Below, piece by piece: positions 50,874-61,469 of a stretch of 64,000 nt of DNA. This DNA is from DASQMT01 sp963839615 (GTDB lineage Bacteria; Actinomycetota; Thermoleophilia; Solirubrobacterales; Solirubrobacteraceae), in contig CAWIVY010000010.1 of assembly GCA_963839615.1 (NCBI GenBank), positions 124,001 to 188,000 of the forward strand, in the 5' to 3' direction. Both the position numbers and the translations under genes were made by a program. The notes under the pieces are model-generated. The model made no database searches and was not told where the DNA came from. It saw only the letters and a list, made by a program, of their open reading frames with translations. Each line of letters begins with the position of its first letter. Position 1 is the stretch's first letter.

Positions 50874-50898
50874 GGCGCCACTCAGGTACCTTGCGCCG

Positions 50899-52377
50899 AT
50901 GGGCGACGAGGTTGAGGCCAAGGTCTTCAGCCGTGAGGACCGGCAGCGCTACCGCGAGAAGGTCAAGCGGAACCTCGACGTCTTCGCGCGCATGCTGCGC
51001 GAGTCGCGCTTCGACGCCGAGAAGCGCTCGATCGGCGTCGAGATCGAGCTCAACCTGACCGACGAGGCCGGCGATCCGGCGATGGCGAACGCCGAGGTGC
51101 TCGAGCGGATCGCCGACGACGCGTTCGTGACCGAGCTCGGCCAGTTCAACATCGAGATCAACATCCCGCCGCGGCTGCTCGAAGGCGAGGTGTTCTCCGA
51201 GCTCGAGCAGCAGATCCGCGACAGCCTCAACGCAGCCGAGGACAAGGCGGAGGAGACGGGTGCGCACATGATGATCGTGGGCATCCTGCCGACGCTCGGC
51301 GAGGAGCACCTGCACGCGCGCTCGCTGAGCGCGAACTCCCGCTACGCGCTGCTCAACGAGCAGATCTTCGCCGCCCGCGGCGAGGACCTGCAGATCCAGA
51401 TCAGCGGCGTCGAGCGGCTGTCGGCCTCCGCGGACTCGATCGCGCCCGAGGCCGCGTGCACGAGCTTCCAGCTGCACCAGCTCGTGCATCCCGAGGACTT
51501 CGCGCGGCACTGGAACGCGGCGCAGACGATCGCCGGCGTGCAGCTCGCGGTCGGCGCGAACTCGCCCTTCTTCTTCCGCAAGGAGCTCTGGCGCGAGACG
51601 CGGATCGCGCTGTTCGAGCAGGCGACCGACACGCGCCCCGAGGAGCTCAAGGCGCAGGGCGTGCGCCCGCGCGTCTGGTTCGGCGAGCGCTGGATCACGT
51701 CGATCTTCGACCTGTTCGAGGAGAACGTGCGCTACTTCCCGGCGCTGCTGCCGCTGTGCGAAGACGAGGACCCTGTGGCAGTGCTCGATCGCGGCGACAC
51801 CCCGACCCTGAGCGAGCTGCGCCTGCACAACGGCACCGTCTACCGCTGGAACCGCCCGGTCTACGAGGTCGTGCGCGGACGCCCCCACGTGCGCGTCGAG
51901 AACCGCGTGCTGCCGGCCGGCCCGACGGTCGTCGACATGCTCGCCAACTCCGCCTTCTACTACGGGCTCGTGCGCGCGCTGGTCGAGCAGGAGCGGCCGA
52001 TCTGGACGCAGATGTCGTTCTCGGCCGCCGAGGACAATCTCCACGCCGGCGCGCGCGACGGGCTGGACGCGCGCGTCTACTGGCCCGGGGTCGGCGACGT
52101 GCCGGTGGCGGAACTGGTGCTGCGGCGCCTGCTCCCGCTCGCGCACGAGGGCCTGGAGCGCTACGGGGTGGACCCGCACGCGCGCGACCGGCTGCTCGGG
52201 ATCATCGAGCGTCGGTGCGTCGAGGAGGCCAACGGCGCGACCTGGCAGAGCGCCACGTTCCGGCGGCTCTACGAGGACGAGGGACACGACCGCGTCGAGG
52301 CCCTGCGCCGGATGACGGTGCGCTACAGGGATCTGATGCACGGCAACGAGCCCGTGCACACCTGGCCGCTCGATTAG
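50899..52377 (+). CDS. Glutamate-cysteine ligase family 2 (GCS2) protein
   Basis: 492 residues; TACCTT lies 6 nt before the ATG. The GCS2 fold is shown by KRSIGVEIELNLTDEAGDPA, FVTELGQFNIEINIPP, HMMIVGILPTLGEEHLHAR, CTSFQLHQLVHPEDFARHWN and VRVENRVLPAGPTVVDML. These enzymes are ATP-dependent carboxylate-amine ligases; some make gamma-glutamylcysteine, others use unknown substrates. The protein is longer than EgtA/YbdK-type ligases, so substrate assignment is open. The GST-like gene at 11.6 kb may use the same thiol. Confidence 0.87.
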   Translation: MGDEVEAKVFSREDRQRYREKVKRNLDVFARMLRESRFDAEKRSIGVEIELNLTDEAGDPAMANAEVLERIADDAFVTELGQFNIEINIPPRLLEGEVFSELEQQIRDSLNAAEDKAEETGAHMMIVGILPTLGEEHLHARSLSANSRYALLNEQIFAARGEDLQIQISGVERLSASADSIAPEAACTSFQLHQLVHPEDFARHWNAAQTIAGVQLAVGANSPFFFRKELWRETRIALFEQATDTRPEELKAQGVRPRVWFGERWITSIFDLFEENVRYFPALLPLCEDEDPVAVLDRGDTPTLSELRLHNGTVYRWNRPVYEVVRGRPHVRVENRVLPAGPTVVDMLANSAFYYGLVRALVEQERPIWTQMSFSAAEDNLHAGARDGLDARVYWPGVGDVPVAELVLRRLLPLAHEGLERYGVDPHARDRLLGIIERRCVEEANGATWQSATFRRLYEDEGHDRVEALRRMTVRYRDLMHGNEPVHTWPLD

Positions 52378-52397
52378 CGCCTAATACGCTGCGCCGC

Positions 52398-53443
<1,046 letters not shown>

Positions 53444-53459
<16 letters not shown>

Positions 53460-55072
53460 CGATCCGAGAACGCCACGCGCTCCACGGGCGGCGCCGACAC
53501 CGGCTCGCCGTCGAGCGTCACGGCGTAGCTGCGCGGATCGACGCGCACGTCGCCGGTGCGCGAGTTGCGCACCATCGCCGCCGCGGTCAGCTCGCGGCAG
53601 CCCTCGACCCGCGCGCGCGGGCGCGTGGTCGGGATATCGGCGTCCATCGCCGCTCCGGCGAGGAACGCGAGCGAGAGCCGCGCCGCCGCGGCGCCCTCGG
53701 CGCCGATCTGCCTGCGCACGAGCACGGGCTCGGCGACGATCGTCGTGGCGTTGCCGTCACCCGAGGCGCCCCAGGCCGAGATCCCGCTCTTCAGCACCAG
53801 CTCGGGCCGCACGCCGGCGAACTGCGGCCACCAGAGCACCGCGTCGGCCAGCTTGCCGACCTCGAGCGAGCCCACGTGCGCGGCGAGGCCATGCGTGATC
53901 GCCGGGTTGATCGTGACCTTGGCGAGGTGGCGCAGCACACGCGCGTTGTCCCCGGGCCCGTCCTCGCCGCCGCGCATGGCCTTCATCGCGTCGGCGTTCT
54001 GGAGCGCGCGCCGGTAGACCTCGCCGACCCGGCCCATGCCCTGCGAGTCCGACGAGAGCATCGCGATCACCCCGAGGTCGTGCAGCACGCCCTCCGCGGC
54101 CATCGTCTGCGGCCGCACGCGCTGGCGCAGCGCGGTCCAATCGCCCGCGCGGACACCGGGCGCCAGCACGTGCACGGCCGCGACCATCGCGAGATGCTCG
54201 GCCTCCGCGCCGGCGCCGAACGGGATCGTGGGTGAGGTCGAGGAGGTGAGCACGCGCTCGCGGCCGGCGAGCGCCAGCAGGTCCGGCGCGTGCCCGCCGC
54301 CGCAGCCCTCGATGTGGAACGCGTGGATCGTGCGGCCGCCGAACGCCTCGTAGGTGTCCTCGACCGAGAGCGCCTCGTTGAGCCCGTCCGTGTGGATCGC
54401 GAGCTGCACGTCCTCGCGGTCGGCGACGTCGAGCGCGCAGCGGATCTGCTCAGGCCCCGCGCTCACGTCCTCGTGGATCTTCAGGCCGCCGCCGCCCGCG
54501 CGCAGCGCGTGCTCCACCGGCTCGGGGCGCGACGACGACGCGCGGACCAGCAGCACCGCGTTGACCGGATGGGCCTCGAGCGCCGCCCAGGTGGCCGCGA
54601 GTCCCTCCGCGGGGTTGTTGCCGAGGTTCCAGATCGGGCCGTAGTCCTGGATCACGAGCGTGGTCAGGCCGCCCGCGATCGCCGTCTCGGCGACCTGCGG
54701 CGAGAGCCAGTGCACGTGCGGGTCGACGCCGCCGGGCGTCACGATCATGCCTGTCGCGTCGATCACCGCGGTGCCGGTGTCGAGCACGACGTCGATGCCG
54801 TCCATCGTGTCCGGGTTGCCGGCGCGGCCGATCGAGACGATCCGCCCGCCCGCGATCCCGAGGCTGGTGTAGGAGACGCCGAGCACCGGATCGGCGACGA
54901 GCCCGCCGACGATCGCCATCTCGACCCCGCCCCGCTCCGCGCGCGCGCCGAGCCCGTCGCGCATCGTGTTGCCGAAGCCGGGCAGGATCCGGTCGGGCCC
55001 GCCCGCGTCGTCGGCCTCGGGCACGAGCCAGAGGTCGGAGTCGGCGAGCCTGACGGCGCCGGGCTCAGGCAC
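53444..55072 (-). CDS. ureC: Divergent urease alpha subunit (UreC-like)
   Basis: 542 residues from GTG 55072, overlapping the ureAB stop by 8 bp. The two-nickel site is conserved: His119/His121 (VDPHVHWLSPQ), Lys198 for carbamylation and His200 (GGLKIHEDV), His227 (AIHTDGLNE), His253 (AFHIEGCGGGHAPD) and Asp342 (SSDSQGMGRVGEV). The mobile flap differs: the usual VCHHL is AAVHVLAPG, so the flap Cys is replaced by Val while the His (301) stays. Identity to classical ureases looks low. Urea hydrolysis to ammonia and CO2 is likely but not certain. Confidence 0.87.
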
Positions 55073-55724
55073 CGCGGTACCCGCGCTCGCGCGCCAGGGC
55101 CAGTGCGGCCTCGAGCGCGCCGTCGGCGTCGAGCGGCCCGTCGGCGAGGCCGGCGTGGCCGCGGATCACGCGCCCGCCTCCGAACGGCACGAGGAAGACC
55201 TCCCGGGGGACCCCGGGGGAGAAGAAGACCTTGGCGCCCGGGGCGATCGCGAGCCGCATCCCCCATGCCGCCGCGCGGTCGAAGCGCAGCGCCCGGTTGA
55301 CCTCGAAGAAGTGGAAGTGCGAGGTCACGCCGACCGTGACCTCGCCCTCGTTGACGACCGTCAGCGCGCCCTCCCGCGCGAGCCACTCGAGCGCGGCCTC
55401 CTCCTGCGCGGGCGGCCCGGAGGAGCCGATCGGGTCGTGCAGGACGAGCAGCCTGCTGCCGTCGGCGAAGAGCGCCTCGACCTCGACCCGGCGGACGAGC
55501 GCCGCGACGCCCTCGGCCACGTCGGCGGTCGTGAGCACCGCGTACCCGGCGGCCTCGGCTTCGGCGTAGGAGAGGCCGTCGCGTGCGGCCTCGCAGATCT
55601 CGTCGGCGATCACGGCGACGGCCTCGGCCTGGCTGAGCAGCAGCCCGCGCCCCCGGCGCTTACGTGCCAGTTCGGCGGCCAGGAAGAGAAGCAGGCGATC
55701 CTGCTCGCGGGGGAGGAGGCGCAT
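55065..55724 (-). CDS. ureAB: Fused urease gamma-beta subunit (UreAB)
   Basis: 219 residues from ATG 55724 (MRLLPREQDRLLLFLAAELA), matching the UreA N-terminus; GTG 55748 is in frame but less likely. Residues 1-100 are the gamma subunit (LSQAEAVAVIADEICEAARD, GLSYAEAEAAG). Residues about 110-215 are the beta subunit (GALTVVNEGEVTVGVTSHFH, FFEVNRALRFDRAAAWGMRL). The fusion order is as in Helicobacter UreA. No ureD, ureE, ureF or ureG is present nearby, so nickel delivery must be encoded elsewhere. Confidence 0.87.
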   Translation of the reverse strand: MRLLPREQDRLLLFLAAELARKRRGRGLLLSQAEAVAVIADEICEAARDGLSYAEAEAAGYAVLTTADVAEGVAALVRRVEVEALFADGSRLLVLHDPIGSSGPPAQEEAALEWLAREGALTVVNEGEVTVGVTSHFHFFEVNRALRFDRAAAWGMRLAIAPGAKVFFSPGVPREVFLVPFGGGRVIRGHAGLADGPLDADGALEAALALARERGYRGA

Positions 55725-55777
55725 CGAGGGCGGCAGTCTCTCATGCACGCCAGCCGCACGAGTAGCCTTCGGCCCTC

Positions 55778-56710
55778 GTGGCCACCCTGGAGCGCATCCC
55801 GCTCGGCCAGCTCGAGGCCGTCGTGCTCGCCACCGGCGACCTGCGCGCGAGCTTCGTGCCGGCGGCAGGGATGATCGGCAACTCGCTGACCCATCACGGC
55901 GACGAGCTGCTCGTCCAGCGCGGCGGGCTCGGCGCGTGGCGTGGCACCGGCAGGTCCTTCGGCCTGCCGCTGCTGCACCCGTGGGCGAACCGGCTGCGCG
56001 ACTGGCGCTACGCGGCGGCGGGGCGCGCGGTGACGATCGACCGCTCGCGCGGGATCGTCCGCGCGGACGAGCACGACCTGCCGATCCACGGGGCCCTCGC
56101 GGCCGCGGAGGACTGGGACGTCGTCGACGCCGGCGCGGACGACGACGCAGCCTGGCTCACCGCGACGCTCGACTACGGGCGCCGCGACGACCGGATCGCC
56201 GTCTTCCCCTTTCACCACCAACTCGAGCTCGGGCTTCGTCTCGAGGGCGACGCGCTCACGGTCACGACGACCGTCGAGCCGACGGGCGGCAACGAGGTCC
56301 CGCTCGCGTTCGGCTGGCATCCCTGGCTGGCTCTGCCGGGCGTCGCGCGGGCAGATTGGGAGCTCGACCTGCCCGACCGCACGATGGTCGAGCTCGACGA
56401 TCGCAAGCTGCCCACCGGTGAGCGCGCCGCGGCCACGGCGGAGCGCGCCCCGCTGGCCGACCGGGTGCTCGATGTCCACTGTGCCGTCGCCGAGGACGCG
56501 CGCTTCGCGCTCGCCGGCGGCGGGCGCGAGATCGCGGTCGAGTGGGCGGGCGGCTACCGCTACGCCCAGGTGTTCGCGCCGGACGCCCTCGACGTCGCCT
56601 GCCTCGAGCCGATGATGGCTCCCGTGGCGGCGCTCTGCACCGGCGAGGACCTCGAGCTCGCGCAACCGGGGCAGCGCGTGGGCGCGACGTTCCGCGTGCG
56701 CGTCACGTGA
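55778..56710 (+). CDS. Aldose 1-epimerase-like protein
   Basis: 310 residues from GTG 55778; TAGCCT at 55763-55768 suggests a leaderless start. The galactose mutarotase fold is indicated by LLQP-type strand GLPLLHPWANRLRDWRYAAA, the catalytic His in DLPIHGALAAAEDW, GWHPWLALPG with the second His, and the catalytic Glu in VACLEPMMAP. It interconverts alpha and beta anomers of a hexose. It stands alone between urease and the two-component system. Confidence 0.87.
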   Translation: MATLERIPLGQLEAVVLATGDLRASFVPAAGMIGNSLTHHGDELLVQRGGLGAWRGTGRSFGLPLLHPWANRLRDWRYAAAGRAVTIDRSRGIVRADEHDLPIHGALAAAEDWDVVDAGADDDAAWLTATLDYGRRDDRIAVFPFHHQLELGLRLEGDALTVTTTVEPTGGNEVPLAFGWHPWLALPGVARADWELDLPDRTMVELDDRKLPTGERAAATAERAPLADRVLDVHCAVAEDARFALAGGGREIAVEWAGGYRYAQVFAPDALDVACLEPMMAPVAALCTGEDLELAQPGQRVGATFRVRVT

Positions 56711-56741
56711 TGACCGGGTCGCCCGCCGTGTAGAGGATGAT

Positions 56742-57893
56742 GTGCGCGTGGGGACCGGTTCCGAGACGACGATGGGCCATGAGCGCTCGCCGGTCGTGCG
56801 CGTCGACGCGCTCGAGACGTTCGTCGAGCTGCTCACGCGCGTGGATGCCGACGGATCGTCCTCTGAGACGTTCTACTCGTCGCTCTGCGAGGCGGTCTGC
56901 CGGCTCACCTCGATGAACCGGGCGGTGATCTTCCGCTACGACGAGGCGCACCGGCGCGTGCGCGCCGCCGGTGCCTTCGGGCTCGACCTCGAGCGCTTCT
57001 CGCATTCGAACGTGACCGTGGGCTCGGCGCCGATCGCACGCCAGGCGCTGCAGGAGGATCGCGTGATCGAGATGGACTCCGACGCGGTCGCGCGCGAGGT
57101 GCCCGAGGCGTTCCGCGACCTGCTCGACGCGTCGACGCTCGTCTGCGTCCCGCTGTCGGCGGGCGGGCGCTGGAGCGGCGTGATACTCGCCGACCGGCGC
57201 CCGCGGCGCCCGCTGACCGAGGAGGAGCGCGACCTCCTGTGGACGCTCGGCAAGACCTCCGCGCTGGCCGAGGCTGCGCGTCATGCGACGTTCCAGCAGG
57301 CCCGCGCGCGCCAGCTGCAAGAGCGCATCGACCTCGCGCGCGACGTGCACGAGAGCGTTATCCAGCGGCTGTTCGGCGTGCTGCTCGTCGTCTCGAGCGA
57401 CGCCCCGCTCCCCGCGGAGGCGCGCGAGCGCGTCACCGTCGAGCTCCAGGCCGGCCTGCGCGACCTGCGCCGGGCGCTGCAGCGGCCGCTGGGACGGTCG
57501 GCGCCCGAGACGGAGACGACGCTCGTCGAGGAGGTCGCGCGGCTGCACGAGGCCCATCCCGACCTCGGCATCGTGCTGGCGCCCGGAAGCGAGGCAGTCG
57601 GCGTGCCTGCCGCGCTGGAGCCGCTCGCCCAATCCGTGCTCGTCGAGGCGGTGCGCAACGCTCGCAAGCACGCGAAGCCGAAGCGGGTCGAGGTGACGCT
57701 GGCGCGCCGGGACGGCGCCTGGGTGATGGAGGTCTGCAACGACGGCGTCGGCGAGCGCTCGCGCACGATCTCCGGGATGGGGCTGCGGCTGGCGGCGCTC
57801 GAGGCGCTCCAGGTCGGCGGCCTCGTGGAGTTCGGCAAGCGCGACGCGGGCACCTGGCGGGTACGACTGGCGGTGCCGCATGAGCGTTCCTGA
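56742..57893 (+). CDS. GAF-domain sensor histidine kinase
   Basis: 383 residues from GTG 56742 (AGAGG 5 nt upstream; GTG 56748 and ATG 56772 are alternatives). A GAF domain covers about 25-170 (MNRAVIFRYDEAHRRVRAAG, TLVCVPLSAGGRWSGVILAD). A HisKA_3-like dimerisation region follows, with the phospho-acceptor in DLARDVHESVIQRLFG. A degenerate HATPase has EAVRNARKHAKPKRVEV and NDGVGERSRTISGMGL. There is no membrane segment, so it senses an intracellular signal. It overlaps the response regulator gene by 14 bp. Confidence 0.88.
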   Translation: MRVGTGSETTMGHERSPVVRVDALETFVELLTRVDADGSSSETFYSSLCEAVCRLTSMNRAVIFRYDEAHRRVRAAGAFGLDLERFSHSNVTVGSAPIARQALQEDRVIEMDSDAVAREVPEAFRDLLDASTLVCVPLSAGGRWSGVILADRRPRRPLTEEERDLLWTLGKTSALAEAARHATFQQARARQLQERIDLARDVHESVIQRLFGVLLVVSSDAPLPAEARERVTVELQAGLRDLRRALQRPLGRSAPETETTLVEEVARLHEAHPDLGIVLAPGSEAVGVPAALEPLAQSVLVEAVRNARKHAKPKRVEVTLARRDGAWVMEVCNDGVGERSRTISGMGLRLAALEALQVGGLVEFGKRDAGTWRVRLAVPHERS

Positions 57894-58527
57894 CGTCAAT
57901 CCCAACCGGATCGCCTCGGGCTCGAGCGAGCGCAAGCTGCGCGTGCTCGTCGTCGACGACCACGAGGTCGTGCACTGGGGCCTGCGGCTGATGCTCGGCG
58001 AGCAGCCCTGGGTCGAGCGCTGCCTCAGCGCGCGCAACGGCGACGAGGCGATGGTGCTGCTCGCGCGCTACCAGCCGCACGTGGCGCTGGTCGACCTGTT
58101 CGTCGGTCAGGAGTCCGGCGCGGAGATCTGCGAGCGCCTGCGCGCGGAGTCGCCGAACACCAACGTGCTCCTGATCTCCGGCGCGGGCCGGATCAACCCG
58201 AACGCCGCGCGCGCGGCCGGCGCCTCCGGCTTCATCTCGAAGGACTGGCCCGCGGCCGACATCGCCGGCGCGGTCCGCATGGTCGGCCTGGGCATGACCG
58301 TCTTCCGCCCGAGCGAGTCGACCGCCGGCAACCCGAAGCTGACCGAGCGCGAGCGCGAGGTGCTCGACTGGATCGGCTCGGGAGCGACGAACCGCGAGAT
58401 CGCCGAGCAGCTCTTCCTCTCCCCGCACACGGTCAAGGAGCACACTTCCTCGCTCTACCGGAAGCTCTCGGTCCGCAACCGGGCCGAGGCCGTGCAGAAG
58501 GCGCAGCGCCTCGGCCTGATCTCGTAG
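57880..58527 (+). CDS. NarL/LuxR-type response regulator
   Basis: 215 residues. The receiver domain (about 20-140) has the acidic pair in VLVVDDHEVVHWGL, the phospho-Asp in VALVDLFVGQESGAE and the Lys in FISKDWPAADIAG. The LuxR helix-turn-helix is LTEREREVLDWIGSGATNRE and HTVKEHTSSLYRKLSVRNRA. It is the partner of the GAF kinase, with which it overlaps. Targets are not evident. Confidence 0.93.
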   Translation: MSVPDVNPNRIASGSSERKLRVLVVDDHEVVHWGLRLMLGEQPWVERCLSARNGDEAMVLLARYQPHVALVDLFVGQESGAEICERLRAESPNTNVLLISGAGRINPNAARAAGASGFISKDWPAADIAGAVRMVGLGMTVFRPSESTAGNPKLTEREREVLDWIGSGATNREIAEQLFLSPHTVKEHTSSLYRKLSVRNRAEAVQKAQRLGLIS

Positions 58528-58627
58528 GCGCGCGGTCCGTCAAGACTGCGCATCGAGAGAGTGCCAGGAGTGTGCCTCCGGCCGGGCCTGGCGGGGCGGG
58601 TGCGCGATCGTGCCCGGATGGCCGCAA

Positions 58628-58728
58628 AACGTCGCATTCCGCCCGAGGTTCCGGTGCCGTGCGACGTTCTGCACCGCATAGGTGCAGAACGTCGCACCAT
58701 CGCCGGTGGACGCGTCAAATGCGACGTT
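58628..58728. repeat. Nested palindromes upstream of the AbiEi-DUF559 gene
   Basis: The inner palindrome has perfect 16-bp arms (58660-58675 and 58681-58696, TGCGACGTTCTGCACC and complement, loop GCATA). It is enclosed by an outer 11-bp pair, AACGTCGCATT (58628-58638) and AATGCGACGTT (58718-58728). All four arms share the ACGTCGCA core, also found in the hairpin at 13.7 kb. The element ends exactly at the GTG start of the next gene, suggesting an operator or a mobile repeat. Confidence 0.75.
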
Positions 58729-59550
58729 GTGCTCGCTCGCCTCGCGACCGGTCAGAGCGGGGTCGTCGGGCGCGCGCAGCTGGCCTCGATCGGGTACTCG
58801 CGCCGGGAGATCGAGCTGCTCGTGACGGCGCGCCGGCTGATCCGCCTCCATCGCGGCGTCTACGCCGTCGGCCACGAGGCGCTGAGCGAGCGCGGGCGCG
58901 TCATCGCCGCACTGATCGCGGTCGGCCAGGGCGCGGTCGCCAGCCACTGGACCGCCGCGGCAATCTGGAGGCTCCTTCCCTCAATGCCGCCGTTCGTCGA
59001 CGTCACGCTCACCGATCGAAGACCGCGACAACGCGATCGCATCCGGATCCACCACGCGAGCAGCCTGGAAACGACCGGTCACGGGGGCATCGCCATCACC
59101 ACACCGCGCCAGACCCTCCAGCAACTCAAGGGCCCCGACGCCGACCGCGCCACCTCCGAAGCCCTCTACCTCGGCCTCATCGACCGCAGCGACGCTCCGC
59201 AGGACGAGCCCACCCGCTCCGAGCTCGAACGCAAGCTGCTGCCGATGCTCGCGGCCGCCGGGCTGCCGCGGCCGCTCGTCAACCACCGCCTCGGCCGCTA
59301 CACGATCGACTTCCTCTGGCCGGAACAGAAGCTCGCCGTGGAGGCCGACGGATGGGCGGGCCACGGCCATCGCGTCGCGTTCGAGCGCGACCGCTCGCGT
59401 GACGCCGACCTGCAGGCGCAGGGCTTCGCGGTGCTCCGATTCACGTGGCGCCAGGTGCTGCACGAGACGTTGCAGGTGACCGTCCGTGTCGCGCAGCTCC
59501 TCTCGCGCACCCCCCACAGCGCGCTCACCACCCCCCCGGCCGGGGGGTAG
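58729..59550 (+). CDS. AbiEi-like antitoxin domain fused to DUF559 nuclease-like domain
   Basis: 273 residues from GTG 58729; earlier in-frame starts would place the palindromes inside the protein. The N-terminal winged-helix is AbiEi/AbiEi_4-like (ARLATGQSGVVGRAQLASIG, RLIRLHRGVYAVGHEALSER, AVASHWTAAAIWRLLPS). The C-terminal 100 residues match DUF559, a VSR/restriction-endonuclease-like fold: GRYTIDFLWPEQKLAVEADG, then RDADLQAQGFAVLRFTWRQV. No separate AbiEii toxin is adjacent. It ends at a hairpin overlapping the stop codon. Confidence 0.83.
   Translation: MLARLATGQSGVVGRAQLASIGYSRREIELLVTARRLIRLHRGVYAVGHEALSERGRVIAALIAVGQGAVASHWTAAAIWRLLPSMPPFVDVTLTDRRPRQRDRIRIHHASSLETTGHGGIAITTPRQTLQQLKGPDADRATSEALYLGLIDRSDAPQDEPTRSELERKLLPMLAAAGLPRPLVNHRLGRYTIDFLWPEQKLAVEADGWAGHGHRVAFERDRSRDADLQAQGFAVLRFTWRQVLHETLQVTVRVAQLLSRTPHSALTTPPAGG
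59532..59547 (+). terminator. GC-only palindrome overlapping the AbiEi-DUF559 stop
   Basis: CCCCCCGGCCGGGGGG is a perfect 16-bp palindrome ending at the TAG stop. Its position fits a terminator insulating this gene from the fatty-acid operon that starts 50 bp later. Confidence 0.5.
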
Positions 59551-59599
59551 GTCACGGATTCTTCCCGGTTTCCCGCGCGAGCCCGCGAAGGTGTGCGTT

Positions 59600-60475
59600 G
59601 TGACTTTGGCCACCGATACCGCGATCCTGTTCCCCGGCCAGGGGAGCCAGACCCCCGAGATGCGCGACCTCGTCGCCCAGCGCTGCCCCGAGCTGCTCGA
59701 GCGCTGCCTCGAGCTCGTAGGCGAGGATCCGTTCGCGCGCGTCGACGAGAGCACCCGTTTTCAGCAGCCCGCGATCTTCTGCGCATCGATCGCCGGCTGG
59801 CGCGGGCTCGAGGACGACGTCAAGCCCGGCGCCGCCGCCGGCCACTCGCTCGGCGAGCTCGCCGCGCTTGCCGCCGCGGGCGTGCTGACGGTCGAGGACG
59901 CGCTCGAGCTCGTCGTGCTGCGCGGCCGGCTGATGGCCGAGGCCGACGACCGCGGCTCGATGATCGCGCTGGTCGGGGCCGACGAGGACGAGGCCGGCCA
60001 GGTCGCGCGCGCCGCGAGCCTGATCGTCGCGAACGACAACGCGCCCGGGCAGATCGTGCTCGCGGGCGATCGCGAGAACTTCGACCGCGCCGAGGAGGTC
60101 GCAGGCGAGCTCGGCAAGCGTGCGATCCGGCTGCCGGTGGCGGGCGCCTTCCACTCGCCGTCGATGGCTCCCGCGGTCGCGCCGTTCCGTGCCGCGCTCG
60201 ACGAGGTCGAGCTCGGCGAGCCGCGCTTCACCGTGTTCTCCTGCGCCTCGGCGGAGCCGTTCGAGGACGTGCGCGACGAGCTGGCGCGCGCGCTCATCCG
60301 CCCCGTCCGCTGGCGCGAGACGTTCACCGCCATGCATGACGCGGGCGCGAAGCGCTTCATCGAGGTCGGCCCCGGCAAGGTGCTGGCCCGGCTCGCGAAG
60401 CGGATCGTCGCGGGCACGAAGGTCGAGACCCCCGCAGACAAGCCCTCCGAGACGAAGCGGGAAGTCCATGCCTGA
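59600..60475 (+). CDS. fabD: Malonyl-CoA:ACP transacylase FabD
   Basis: 291 residues from GTG 59600 (GAAGG 8 nt upstream). Motifs are complete: FPGQGSQTPEM, the nucleophile elbow AAGHSLGELAAL, the Arg-containing VLRGRLMAEA, the catalytic His in VAGAFHSPSM and GPGKVLARLAKR. It transfers malonyl from CoA to the acyl carrier protein. It opens the operon and overlaps fabH by 8 bp. Confidence 0.95.
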   Translation: MTLATDTAILFPGQGSQTPEMRDLVAQRCPELLERCLELVGEDPFARVDESTRFQQPAIFCASIAGWRGLEDDVKPGAAAGHSLGELAALAAAGVLTVEDALELVVLRGRLMAEADDRGSMIALVGADEDEAGQVARAASLIVANDNAPGQIVLAGDRENFDRAEEVAGELGKRAIRLPVAGAFHSPSMAPAVAPFRAALDEVELGEPRFTVFSCASAEPFEDVRDELARALIRPVRWRETFTAMHDAGAKRFIEVGPGKVLARLAKRIVAGTKVETPADKPSETKREVHA

Positions 60476-61466
60476 GACCACGACCGCAGAGACCGCCAAG
60501 CCGCTCAACGGCCGGATCGCGCCGCCGCGCACGGCGCGCGTCGTCGGCCTCGGCCACAAGCTGCCCGACCGCGTCGTCTCCAACGGCCCGATCTCGGAGC
60601 GCATCGGCGTCGACTCCGACTGGATCGTGCGACGCACCGGGATCCGCGAGCGCCGCTACGCCGCGCCCGGCGAGCGCACGAGCGATCTCGCGACCGCATC
60701 GGCCAAGCGCGCGCTCCAGGACGCCGGGCTCAAGCCGTCCGACATCGATCTCGTCCTCGTGGCGACGATGACCCCGGACGAGCTGACGCCCAACACCGCC
60801 CCGCTCGTCGCCGCCGCGCTCGGCATCGGCGCGGGCGCCTACGACATCGGCTCCGCCTGCACCGGCTGGCTCGCCGCGCTCTCAGCGGGCGCCGGCCAGA
60901 TCGAGACGGGCCGAGCGGAAGCCGTGCTCGTGATCGGCGCGGAGATCCTCAGCCGCGTCACAGACCCCAACGACAAGCGCACCGCGCCGATCTTCGGCGA
61001 CGGCGCCGGCGCCGTCGTGCTCAGCGCCGACGGCGAGGGCGCGATCGGCCCGGTCGTGCTCGCCTCCGACGGCGGGATGGGCGACACGATCATCGCCTCC
61101 CACGACGACCGCCTGATCCACATGGACGGCCACACGACGTTCAACAAGGCGGTCAAGGTGCTCGTCGAGTCCACGCAGCAGGCCTGCGACCGCGCCGGCG
61201 TGACGCTCGACGACATCGACCTGTTCGTCTATCACCAGGCCAACGGCCGGATCCTCCGCTCGGTCGCCGAGAAGCTCGAGCTGTCCGAGGAGCGCGTCGC
61301 CGACTACGTCGGCGAGACCGGCAACACGTCGGCCGCATCGATCCCGCTGACGCTCAGCCTGCTGCGCGAGGACGGCCGCCTGCGGCCCGGCCAGCGGCTG
61401 CTCCTCTCCGCCGTCGGCGCCGGCTTCACCTGGGGCGCGGGCGTCGTCGACTGGGGAGTGCGCTAG
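60468..61466 (+). CDS. fabH: Beta-ketoacyl-ACP synthase III FabH
   Basis: 332 residues. The Cys-His-Asn triad is seen in DIGSACTGWLAALSA, VYHQANGRILRSVA and GETGNTSAASIPL. An unusual N-terminal extension (ETTTAETAKPLNGRIAPPRT) precedes the domain. FabH starts chain elongation by condensing an acyl-CoA with malonyl-ACP; in actinobacteria it often prefers branched primers. It sits between fabD and fabG. Confidence 0.95.
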   Translation: MPETTTAETAKPLNGRIAPPRTARVVGLGHKLPDRVVSNGPISERIGVDSDWIVRRTGIRERRYAAPGERTSDLATASAKRALQDAGLKPSDIDLVLVATMTPDELTPNTAPLVAAALGIGAGAYDIGSACTGWLAALSAGAGQIETGRAEAVLVIGAEILSRVTDPNDKRTAPIFGDGAGAVVLSADGEGAIGPVVLASDGGMGDTIIASHDDRLIHMDGHTTFNKAVKVLVESTQQACDRAGVTLDDIDLFVYHQANGRILRSVAEKLELSEERVADYVGETGNTSAASIPLTLSLLREDGRLRPGQRLLLSAVGAGFTWGAGVVDWGVR

Positions 61467-61469
61467 GCG

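Noticed and set aside
58618..58728. Upstream ATG start for the AbiEi-DUF559 protein
   Set aside because: It would translate the nested palindromes; family proteins begin close to the RLATGQSGVV segment, which fits GTG 58729.
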